This document shows, in pieces, positions 8,731 through 16,749 of a DNA stretch of 64,000 nt; position 1 is the stretch's first letter, and each line of letters starts with the position of its first letter. Under the pieces are notes generated by a model, which was not told the DNA's origin, made no database searches, and worked only from the letters and a program-made list of their open reading frames with translations. A program made the position numbers and the translations under genes. The stretch spans positions 372,001 to 436,000 of the forward strand of contig JAWKIF010000006.1 of the NCBI GenBank assembly GCA_041394405.1, in the 5' to 3' direction. Origin of the DNA: Microthrix sp041394405 (GTDB lineage: Bacteria; Actinomycetota; Acidimicrobiia; Acidimicrobiales; Microtrichaceae).

Positions 8731-9796
8731 GTGTTCAAGGTTGCTGCTGTGGTGTTGGACGACGAGACGAGGGCGGTGTTGGAACGCAGGGCACGGTCCA
8801 CGACGTTGCCGGTGCGGGTGGTCCAGCGGGCAAAGATCGTCTTGTTGTGCGCTGAAGGTGTGCCGCTGCGTCAGATCGCTGAGCAGGTCGGCCTCGGTCA
8901 GCATCGGGTTGGGGCGTGGCGCCGCCGGTTCATCGACGAGGGCCTCGATGGTCTCAAAGACGAACAACGCTCCGGGCGGCCTCGTCGTCTTGGACACGAC
9001 GACCGGCTCAAGATTGCAGCGATCGCCACTTCGGAGAAAGACGATGACGATCCGGTGGCCACGTGGTCATATCCGGAGGTGACCTCCAAATTGAACGCGG
9101 AGGGGATCGAGGTGTCGGTGTCGCAGGTGTGGAGGATCCTCACCGGAATGGACATCGACCTGACCAAGGTGCGGGGCTGGTTGAACCGTCGCGACGACCC
9201 CGATTTCTGGGATCGGGTCCGTGACGTGTGTGGCCTGTATCTGAACCCGCCCGGCGGGGCGGTCGTGCTCTCGGTCGACGAGAAAACCGCGATCCAAGCA
9301 AAATCAGCGAAGTATCGTGACCGGCCTGCCCGGCCCGGCCGGCACCGGCGTTCGGAGTTCGAGTACAGCCGTCACGGCACCGCGTCGTTGTTCGCTGCCA
9401 TGGATGTGCATTCCGGGCAGGTCCTCGCGGAGCCGATTCCGGGCAAGAACGATTCGGTAAACTTCTGTGAGTTCCTCGCCGACATCGACCGGGTTGTCGA
9501 CCCGAACCTGGAGATCCATGTGGTGTTGGACAACGGCTCATCGCACCGATCGAAGTACACCACAGCGTGGTTCGAGGCCCACCCCGTTGGGTGGTCCACT
9601 TCACACCACCCACGCGTCGTGGGTCAACCAGGTCGAGTTGTTCTTCTCGATCCTGCAACGCAAAGTCATCCGAGGCGGCAGGTTCTCCTCGAGAGATGAG
9701 CTCATCACCAAGCTGATGGGCTTCATAGCCGACTACGACCAGACCGCGAAGCCGTTCAAGTGGACCTACGCCGCCGACCCCCTCAAAGCAGCCTGA
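8731..9796 (+). pseudogene. IS630-family transposase, frame broken twice
   Basis: Would be a DDE transposase of about 355 residues. The first part has a helix-turn-helix region (LRQIAEQVGLGQHRVGAW), then the first catalytic Asp in SVDEKT and the second in VVLDNGSSH. The frame is lost after EAHP at about 9585. The next seven expected residues (WVVHFTP) are read in a second frame at 9588-9607. The third catalytic block, THASWVNQVELFF, lies in a third frame that stays open to 9796. One missing base near 9585/9586 and another near 9607/9608 restore the standard sequence. The encoded element cannot make an intact transposase as given, unless these are sequencing errors or the ribosome shifts frame. 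Confidence 0.88.
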
Positions 9797-9807
9797 ATCA
9801 CATGAAC

Positions 9808-9830
9808 GTTATTTCCGCGCGGCTGCACTA
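9808..9830 (-). repeat. right terminal inverted repeat of IS630 element
   Basis: The reverse complement begins TAGTGCAGCCGCGCGG. It ends at the second TA (9829-9830), 4 bases before the stop codon of the SDR gene on the other strand. Confidence 0.9.
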
Positions 9831-9834
9831 GGCG

Positions 9835-10845
9835 CTAGCCGGGTGCCCCAGCTCGGGCCTGCGCGGAGGCCTGCGGCGGCGCCAGCTGGGGAAGGGGCGG
9901 AGCGGGGAATCCCACCCCCGCCAGCATGCGCTCGGACAGGTCCCACAGCACCTCGCAGCTCGGGGTGGAGCGGGCCCAGCGGCTGAGCGTGCCGGGTCGC
10001 TTGCGCACCCAGTAGGTGCCGGAGGAACGCCCGCACAACACCGACGTGGCCACGAACACCGACGTCTCCGCCCCCTGTTCCGGCGTCAGCAGCACCTTGC
10101 GTTCGACGGGGCGGATCCAGCCTTCCAGCCCGCGGGACACATCGCCGTCCATGCCGAAGTCGCTCGCCACCCCGCCTGGATGCACGGCGTGCACCACCAC
10201 CCGGGCCGGGTCGAGGCGTTCGGCGAGTGACCGGGTGAAGCAGACGTTGGCCAGCTTGGACTCGGCGTAGACGCCCATGGCGTTCCAGAAGCGCACGGTG
10301 CGCCGGTCGAGCTTGGCGAACTGGATGCCCCGCGGGGCGAAGTGGTGGGCGCCGGAGGCCAGGTTGATCACCCTGCTGGGGATGGCACGTCGCAGCAACG
10401 GATCGGCCGGGGAGGGGTCGGCGACGCCACGCAGCTGACCCAACAACATCCGGGTGAGCAGGAAGTGCCCCAGGTGGTTGACCCCGAAGGTGGTCTCGAA
10501 CCCCTGAGCCGTTTCGGTGCGCTCGCCCACGATCAGGCCGGCGTTGTTGATCAGCAGGTCGATGGGCACGCCGTCGAGCGACTCCACCAGTTCTGCGACG
10601 GTGCGCAGGTCGGCCAGGTCGAGGTGTCGCATCTCCACCGAGGCGTTGCCCGACCGTTGGGCGATCAGGTCGCGGGCGTGGGCGCCCTTTTCCGCATTGC
10701 GGACCGCTCCGATCACCCGGGCGCCGCGGGATGCGAGCGCCACGGCGGTCTCCAGGCCGATACCGGTGTTGGCGCCGGTGACAAGTGCGGTGGCGCCATC
10801 GAGGCGATCCGGGGAGGGCGGGTGTTGGACGGGGGGCGTGGTCAT
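9835..10845 (-). CDS. short-chain dehydrogenase/reductase, retinol dehydrogenase-like
   Basis: NAD(P)-dependent oxidoreductase of 336 residues. The classical SDR elements are all present: TGANTGIG at about residue 23, LLINNAG near 104, the serine in NLASGAHH, and the catalytic pair in YAESK near 196. It resembles the retinol dehydrogenase/protochlorophyllide reductase-like group of actinobacterial SDRs. Substrate is unknown. The C-terminal 25 residues are Ala/Pro-rich and probably dispensable. A TAGCGT -10 box ends 7 bases before the ATG at 10845. It converges on the nucleotidyltransferase gene and is separated from it only by the IS element. Confidence 0.87.
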   Translation of the reverse strand: MTTPPVQHPPSPDRLDGATALVTGANTGIGLETAVALASRGARVIGAVRNAEKGAHARDLIAQRSGNASVEMRHLDLADLRTVAELVESLDGVPIDLLINNAGLIVGERTETAQGFETTFGVNHLGHFLLTRMLLGQLRGVADPSPADPLLRRAIPSRVINLASGAHHFAPRGIQFAKLDRRTVRFWNAMGVYAESKLANVCFTRSLAERLDPARVVVHAVHPGGVASDFGMDGDVSRGLEGWIRPVERKVLLTPEQGAETSVFVATSVLCGRSSGTYWVRKRPGTLSRWARSTPSCEVLWDLSERMLAGVGFPAPPLPQLAPPQASAQARAGAPG

Positions 10846-10852
10846 GGGGCCG

Positions 10853-10858
10853 ACGCTA
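10853..10858 (-). promoter_or_regulatory. -10 box of the SDR gene, leaderless type
   Basis: TAGCGT on the minus strand, 7 bases before the ATG at 10845, leaving no room for a ribosome binding site. Confidence 0.45.
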
Positions 10859-10986
10859 TCGAGCCATCGGAGCTCTGGGGCCCCGACATCTTTACGAAGC
10901 TCTCACCGTGCGCTGGGGTTGTCCTGACGACCGGGGCGCGAGGGTGCTCGCCGTCGCAACGAGCGACGTCGACGAAAGGACCACTC

Positions 10987-11424
10987 ATGTCGGACAGCTA
11001 CATCACCGGAGTCTCCGACCTGCGCCGAGGAGCGGCTTCAGCCGCGCTCGTGGGCGCAGGCCTGCTGCACGCCTTCATCACCCCCGAATACCTCAGCGAG
11101 AAGCTGTACATCGGGTTGCTCTTCGGGCTGTCGGTGCCGCTGTGCCTGGGAGTCGCAGCGGCGCTCTGGCTGAGCGACGACCGTCGGGCGTGGCTCGCCG
11201 GCGCCGCCCTGTCGGCCGGGATGATCGTGGCGTTCCTCATCAGCCGCACCGTTGGATTGCCGGGCTTCAACGAGGCCGGCGTGTGGGAGCACTGGACCGA
11301 GGGCTTCCCGGCGCTGGCCGCCGAGATCGGGTTCCTGGCGGCCGCAGCCCCGGCGCTGCTGGCGACCGGAGCCGGCGGGGCCAGGGCAACGGGCGGCCAT
11401 CGCCCGTTGGCCTCGAACGGCTGA
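10987..11424 (+). CDS. small four-TM membrane protein of unknown function
   Basis: A 145-residue protein with four predicted membrane helices (about residues 13-31, 39-60, 65-86 and 108-130) and no catalytic motif that I recognise. ATG at 10987 is chosen because AAAGGA lies 6 bases upstream. The gene is divergent from the SDR gene and convergent with dedA. Similar small hydrophobic proteins are common in actinobacteria and mostly uncharacterised. Confidence 0.65.
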   Translation: MSDSYITGVSDLRRGAASAALVGAGLLHAFITPEYLSEKLYIGLLFGLSVPLCLGVAAALWLSDDRRAWLAGAALSAGMIVAFLISRTVGLPGFNEAGVWEHWTEGFPALAAEIGFLAAAAPALLATGAGGARATGGHRPLASNG

Positions 11425-11498
11425 CCCCGAATGGACTGCTGGAGTCGGGGAGCCGCCCGGGCGACCTCCCGCTCCAGCGAGTCAGCCCCCAACCGTGG

Positions 11499-12140
11499 TC
11501 AGTCGATGACGGGGGGCGTGCCGGGGCCGTCGATGCGGGCCTTGGCCACGGCGATCAGCGCCGGGAGTACCGAGATGAACACCACACCCAGGATGGTGAG
11601 TTCGAGGTGGTCTCGCACCATATCGAAGCGTCCAAACCGGTAGCCGACGGCGGTGACGCCGACGCCCCACAGCACCCCGCCGACGACGTTGAAGCGCACG
11701 AACGTGCGGTACCGGGTGTCGCCAATGCCGGCGACCACGGGGCAGAGCGTGCGAACGATCGGGACGAACCGGGCCAGCACGATGGCCTTGGGTCCGTGAT
11801 GCTCGAAGAACTCCACGGTGTGCCGGTGATGGCGGGCCTTGAGGAACCGGCGATCCGTGCCGGTGAACAGGGCCGGCCCGGCGCGTCGTCCGATGATGAA
11901 GCCCACCTGGTCGCCGGCAATCGCCGCCGCCACGACTACCGCAATGAGGATCCAGAAGTTGAAGCTGACGTCGACGGCCGGGATGGCACCGGCCGCCACA
12001 GCGCCGGCGGTGAACAACAGCGAGTCACCCGGCAGAAAGAAGCCGATGAGCAGGCCGGATTCGGCAAAGATCACCGTCGCCACGCCCAGGAGGCCGAAGG
12101 TGTTGACCAGGTCGGTGGGGTTCAGGCTGAGGGCAAACAT
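11499..12140 (-). CDS. DedA family membrane protein
   Basis: A 213-residue integral membrane protein of the DedA/SNARE-associated family, whose members move lipids such as undecaprenyl phosphate or phosphatidylethanolamine across the membrane and support envelope homeostasis. Diagnostic motifs are FLPGDSLLF near residue 35 and RFVPIVRTLCPVVAG near residue 121, with the conserved arginines of the re-entrant loops. Hydrophobic segments flank both. It sits on the same strand as gmd-cofD-cofE but 110 bases after cofE, so it may be a separate unit. The exact lipid substrate is not predictable. Confidence 0.9.
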   Translation of the reverse strand: MFALSLNPTDLVNTFGLLGVATVIFAESGLLIGFFLPGDSLLFTAGAVAAGAIPAVDVSFNFWILIAVVVAAAIAGDQVGFIIGRRAGPALFTGTDRRFLKARHHRHTVEFFEHHGPKAIVLARFVPIVRTLCPVVAGIGDTRYRTFVRFNVVGGVLWGVGVTAVGYRFGRFDMVRDHLELTILGVVFISVLPALIAVAKARIDGPGTPPVID

Positions 12141-12229
12141 GGTTCTGACTCGTATCGCTCGGCACGGCGGCGGGGCTGCGCTGGTGGAGCGCCCGGAGAG
12201 GCTACCGGTCGCTTGAGGTGCCCGTCGGG

Positions 12230-12245
12230 CGGGCGAGCTCGCCCG
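12230..12245 (-). terminator. palindrome after cofE, possible terminator
   Basis: CGGGCGAGCTCGCCCG is a perfect 16-bp palindrome 6 bases past the cofE stop. There is no U-run, so termination activity is uncertain. Confidence 0.3.
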
Positions 12246-12250
12246 ATCGC

Positions 12251-13024
12251 TCAGCGGAACAGGTCCTCGGCGGGGGAGCGGACGATGTCCTCAACCACCC
12301 CGCCCGACGCCGTCGCGGTCGGATCGGCCGGGTCCCGCAGCCACGCGGGGTCCACGCCCCGAACGATGGCGGCGGCGATGCCAGCCGACTTGCCCATCAC
12401 CAAGTCGGCTGCGGCCGCCAGCTCGTCCACCAGCGCCACCTCGGTGACCGCCAGCTCGCGCCCCAACGCATCGTTGGTGCCCCGGAGGTCGAGGATGGGG
12501 CGAATGCCCGCCGACCCGATGGCCACATCGGTGACGCCGCGGCGCCAGGGTCGCCCGAAGGTGTCCGAGACGATGACGCCGCAACCGATGCCGTAGCGGT
12601 GCATGAAGACGTCGCGCAGACGGCGGGCCGAGCGGTCGGAGTCCTCGGGCAGCAGGGCGGCGGTGCCGGACGCCACGTTGGACACGTCAATGCCGGCGTT
12701 GGCGCACACGAAGCCGTGGTGGGTTTCGGAGATCACCAGGTCTCCTCGGCGGCGGAGGATGCGGCGCGACTGGCCGGCCACCAGGGCCCGGTGGGCGCCG
12801 GGGTCGGTGGGGTCGATGTCCACCAGGGCGTTCTCGGCCTTGGACACCACCTTCTGGGTGACCACCACTACGTCGCCGTCGTGCAGGCCCACCGAGGCCT
12901 GTGCCGCGTCGGCCACCATGGCGCCCAGGTCGTCGCCGGGTTGCACTTCGGGAATGCCCGGCACCGGCAGCAGCGAGAGCCCGCCCGAACTGTCGTCAAC
13001 CGCGCCGTTCACCGCGTCGCTCAC
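12251..13024 (-). CDS. cofE: coenzyme F420:L-glutamate ligase
   Basis: GTP-dependent cytoplasmic ligase that adds the glutamate tail to F420-0. The 257-residue protein matches single-domain CofE: early LLPVPGIPEVQPGDD, then DGDVVVVTQKVVSKAEN near residue 45, SETHHGFVCANAGID near 107, and DTFGRPWRRGVTDVAIG near 160. It lacks the C-terminal nitroreductase-like domain found in mycobacterial FbiB, so the final reduction step must be done elsewhere. GTG at 13024 overlaps the cofD stop as GTGA; a longer frame continues upstream but runs through cofD. Operon gmd-cofD-cofE. Confidence 0.93.
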   Translation of the reverse strand: MSDAVNGAVDDSSGGLSLLPVPGIPEVQPGDDLGAMVADAAQASVGLHDGDVVVVTQKVVSKAENALVDIDPTDPGAHRALVAGQSRRILRRRGDLVISETHHGFVCANAGIDVSNVASGTAALLPEDSDRSARRLRDVFMHRYGIGCGVIVSDTFGRPWRRGVTDVAIGSAGIRPILDLRGTNDALGRELAVTEVALVDELAAAADLVMGKSAGIAAAIVRGVDPAWLRDPADPTATASGGVVEDIVRSPAEDLFR

Positions 13025-14025
13025 GGCAGGGTCCCGACGGAGGGCCGGGCGGAGTTGGGCGGGACGGCGTCGAGGCACGCCCGTGCCAGGTTGGCTGCGC
13101 TGCGAGGGGTGTCCATGACGGAGGGCACCACCAGCGGGTCCATGCCCGCCTCGGCGACGGCGCCAGCCAGGTGGGCATCCGCCGGGTCGATCACCAGCAC
13201 GGAGGCGAACGGGGCGTAGCGGCGAGCCACGCCCACTACCGACGCCTCCTCCCCGAGATCGGTCATCAACCGGGCCGCCGGACCCTTCAGCGCCTCGCCG
13301 CCAACCAACGGCGACACGGCCACCACCGAGCCCCGCCGTCCGGCCAACAGGTCGGACACCCCTGGCACCGCCAACACCGGGCCCACCGACACCACCGGGT
13401 TGGACGGGGCGATCATCACCACCGCGGCGTCCGCCAGGGCCGCGGTCGCCTCCGGTGAGGGGGTGGCCCCGGCTGCGCCATCGAAGCGAACCGACGCCAC
13501 CGTTACGTCCTGGTGCTCGCGCACGAAGTACTCCTGAAACGCCAGCTCGTCGCCCGAGGCGGTGGCCACACGCGTGCGAATCCGGTCGTCGGTCACCGGC
13601 AGGAGCGCCAGCTGAAGGTCGAACGTGCGGACGATTTCGGCCGTGACCTCGGTGAGCCGTGCGCCCTCGCCCAACCGGTGGGTGCGCCACAGGTGGGTGC
13701 CCAGGTCGAGATCGCCCAGTGCGAACCAGCCCACGTCGGGGCGGTCGTTGGCCTGGGCGTGGCGCCGCAGCGACCCCAACGCAGCCCAGGTTTCCCCGGC
13801 CAGGCCCCAGCCGGTGGCGGGGTTGACGGCGCCGGCCAGCGTGTAGGTGATGGTGTCCAGGTCGGGGCACACCGCCAAGCCGTGGAAGACGGTGTCGTCG
13901 CCCACGTTCACCACCGCGGCGATGCCCGGCGGGTCGGTTACCTGCACCAGCCCCGAAAGGAGGCGCGCGGCACCGACACCGCCGGAGACGACCGCCACCT
14001 GCAACGACGGTCCGCCGGCCCCCAT
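13021..14025 (-). CDS. cofD: 2-phospho-L-lactate (or phosphoenolpyruvate) transferase of F420 synthesis
   Basis: The CofD/FbiA enzyme moves the phospholactyl or phosphoenolpyruvyl group from its GDP-activated form to the deazaflavin FO, giving F420-0 or dehydro-F420-0. Family features are the N-terminal loop SGGVGAARLLSGL near residue 14, NVGDDTVFHGLAVCPDLD near 40, NPATGWGL near 68, and IAPSNPVVSVGP near 208. At 334 residues it has the normal length. It starts 7 bases after the gmd stop and overlaps cofE, so all three are probably on one transcript. Confidence 0.93.
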   Translation of the reverse strand: MGAGGPSLQVAVVSGGVGAARLLSGLVQVTDPPGIAAVVNVGDDTVFHGLAVCPDLDTITYTLAGAVNPATGWGLAGETWAALGSLRRHAQANDRPDVGWFALGDLDLGTHLWRTHRLGEGARLTEVTAEIVRTFDLQLALLPVTDDRIRTRVATASGDELAFQEYFVREHQDVTVASVRFDGAAGATPSPEATAALADAAVVMIAPSNPVVSVGPVLAVPGVSDLLAGRRGSVVAVSPLVGGEALKGPAARLMTDLGEEASVVGVARRYAPFASVLVIDPADAHLAGAVAEAGMDPLVVPSVMDTPRSAANLARACLDAVPPNSARPSVGTLP

Positions 14026-14032
14026 CGCCGGT

Positions 14033-15013
<981 letters not shown>

Positions 15014-15109
15014 CCCGCAGTTGTACTCGAAGCGCCGGCGCGTGTCTGCCTACTGGGTTGACACGCCCGCCATTCAGGCCACCGTCGCCCGTTGACGTAG
15101 GGTTTGGCG

Positions 15110-15592
15110 GTGAGCGAGCCACCAGCATCTGGACAGACCTCGCTCGGCCGCCGCATTGCCGGGTGCCGCAACGAGCTCGGGTGGACCCAACAGGAGCTGG
15201 CCGAGCGGGTCGCGATCTCCCGGGTGGCGCTGTCGAACCTGGAATCCGGGCGGTCGGTTCCCTCCGAACGCACCATCGTGTTGCTGGCCGGGGTCTTCAA
15301 CATGGAACCCCACGACCTGGTGCGCGGCAGCAGCTACCCGCCGCAGAAGAGCGACCGCTTGCCGCTCGTTGCGGCCCGATACACCGAGGTGGATCTCGAG
15401 CTGTCGCTGCTGGATCGAGACCTCGAATGGCTGGCTCGGTCCGAATCCGCCGAGGCCGCCAGGCTGACCATCGAGGAGTGGCGGGTGCGCCTGGAGCGGC
15501 TGGCCGGCTCGGTGCTCGATCGGCGGTGCCGGGATCAGGTGGACGAGGCGCGCCGCCGCGTGGGGCGCCTCATGAGCGGCCTCTCCGCCTGA
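15110..15592 (+). CDS. XRE-family transcriptional regulator
   Basis: Cytoplasmic DNA-binding protein of about 160 residues. The N-terminal helix-turn-helix covers about residues 12-66 (TQQELAERVAISRVALSNLE). The C-terminal half is charged and helical and may mediate dimerisation. GTG at 15110 is preferred over the TTG at 15104 because an AGGG sequence lies about 7 bases before it. The gene is divergent from gmd and convergent with the Rmd-like gene, so regulation of gmd-cofD-cofE or itself is possible but only inferred from position. Confidence 0.85.
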   Translation: MSEPPASGQTSLGRRIAGCRNELGWTQQELAERVAISRVALSNLESGRSVPSERTIVLLAGVFNMEPHDLVRGSSYPPQKSDRLPLVAARYTEVDLELSLLDRDLEWLARSESAEAARLTIEEWRVRLERLAGSVLDRRCRDQVDEARRRVGRLMSGLSA

Positions 15593-15599
15593 GGGGCCT

Positions 15600-16514
15600 C
15601 TAGCGAGGCGAAGCCGCCGCCCGCTCCCGGGCGGTGGCCATGAGGTCGGCCAGCGTGGTGGCGAGGGGGATCTTGGGACGCCAACCCGTGGCGGCGACCA
15701 GCTTGGCGCAGTCGCCGAGCAGCACGGGGATGTCCACCGGCCGCTGCAGATCGGGGTCCGACGTCAGCCGGACGGGCACGGTGGCCTGGGCGATGAACGC
15801 GTCGGCCAGTTCCTGTACGGCGACCGCAGTGCCAGAGCAGATGTTGTAGGCCTCGCCCGGCTCGCCGTCGATGACCAGCATGCGGTAGGCGCGGACCACG
15901 TCGCGGACGTCGGTGAAGTCGCGTTTCGGGGTGAGGTTTCCCACGGAGACGTCGCCGCCACCGGACAGCTCGGCCTGGGCCACCCTCTGGGCCAGGGCCG
16001 GGGCAACGAACCGGGGCGACTGCCCCGGCCCCAGGTGGTTGAAGGGGCGGGTGCGGATGACCTCCAGGCCGAAGCCCAGCCCGGCCTGTACCGCCAGGAA
16101 ATCGGCAGCCACCTTGGAGGCGGCATACGGGCTCACCGGGCGCAACGGGCAGTTCTCGTCGATGGGCAGATCCTCGGCGCGCACCCGCCCGTAGACGTCG
16201 GCCGAGCCCACCACCAACACCCGCTCGACGCCCACCTCGCGGCAGGCGGAAAGGATGTTGAGCGTGCCTTCGGCATTGGCGCGGAAGGTGGAGGCCGGAT
16301 GATCCCAGCTGCCGCCCACGTCGGCGTCCCCGGCCAGGTGATACACCACGTTGGGGCGCTCGTCGGCCATGGCCCCGGCGATGGCCGGTCCGTCGGTGAT
16401 GTCGAGGCCCTCGAGCGTTCGATCCCAGCCGACCACGTTGTCCCCGGAGGCCTGGAGGTGGGCCGTGAGGTGGCCGCCGACGAAGCCGCCGGCGCCGGTG
16501 ACCAGCGCCTTCAC
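15600..16514 (-). CDS. GDP-6-deoxy-D-lyxo-4-hexulose reductase (Rmd)-like epimerase/dehydratase
   Basis: SDR-type nucleotide-sugar enzyme of 304 residues. It has TGAGGFVGGHL at residue 6, the SADVYG active-site block near 117, YAASK near 143, and the sequence FNHLGPGQSPRFVAP near 170, which is typical of Rmd proteins that reduce the Gmd product to GDP-D-rhamnose. Location close to gmd supports this. A different 4-reductase specificity (for example toward talose) is possible. The gene is read from a GTG at 16514 and is divergent from the large GT2/membrane gene. Confidence 0.82.
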   Translation of the reverse strand: MKALVTGAGGFVGGHLTAHLQASGDNVVGWDRTLEGLDITDGPAIAGAMADERPNVVYHLAGDADVGGSWDHPASTFRANAEGTLNILSACREVGVERVLVVGSADVYGRVRAEDLPIDENCPLRPVSPYAASKVAADFLAVQAGLGFGLEVIRTRPFNHLGPGQSPRFVAPALAQRVAQAELSGGGDVSVGNLTPKRDFTDVRDVVRAYRMLVIDGEPGEAYNICSGTAVAVQELADAFIAQATVPVRLTSDPDLQRPVDIPVLLGDCAKLVAATGWRPKIPLATTLADLMATARERAAASPR

Positions 16515-16602
16515 AGGGTGATGTTTCGAACGAGCGGCAGGGTGGGCACGGCCCCAGCATAGGAGGGTCCGGGGGGTGCCCTGAGATGTCTCCCCGGTCG
16601 AT

Positions 16603-16656
16603 TAGTCTGGGCCTCTGCCGGGCGGTGCGAAGTCGTCGAGCCGCGCACGTGGAGGT
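16603..16656 (+). promoter_or_regulatory. -10 box and strong ribosome binding site before the GT2/membrane gene
   Basis: TAGTCT at 16603-16608 is a good actinobacterial -10 box. A full GGAGGT Shine-Dalgarno follows at 16651-16656. Seven bases after GGAGG is an in-frame ATC at 16663, with no ATG, GTG or TTG in frame before 16750. This suggests translation may begin at the rare codon ATC. Confidence 0.5.
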
Positions 16657-16749
16657 CTGACCATCTCGACCCGGGAAGCCAACCCCCAACAGCCCTCGGA
16701 GCGTTCGTCGCCCACGCGCGCCGCCACGTCGGGCAAGGGCGCGCCTGCG

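Larger units (their letters stand above)
8665..9830 (+). mobile_element. IS630-family insertion sequence
   Basis: A 1,166-bp element including the TA dinucleotide at each end, the target duplication typical of IS630/Tc1 elements. Terminal inverted repeats of 23 bp match at 20 positions (8665-8687 against 9808-9830). Inside is one transposase frame, now broken. The element lies between two convergent genes whose stop codons, with the element removed, would be only 3 bases apart. The flanking genes are undamaged: the nucleotidyltransferase reads TAG either way. Confidence 0.93.

Noticed and set aside
9467..9796. Programmed frameshift to make full-length IS630 transposase
   Set aside because: The missing seven residues lie in a third frame, which needs two shifts 22 bases apart; single-event programmed shifting does not fit.
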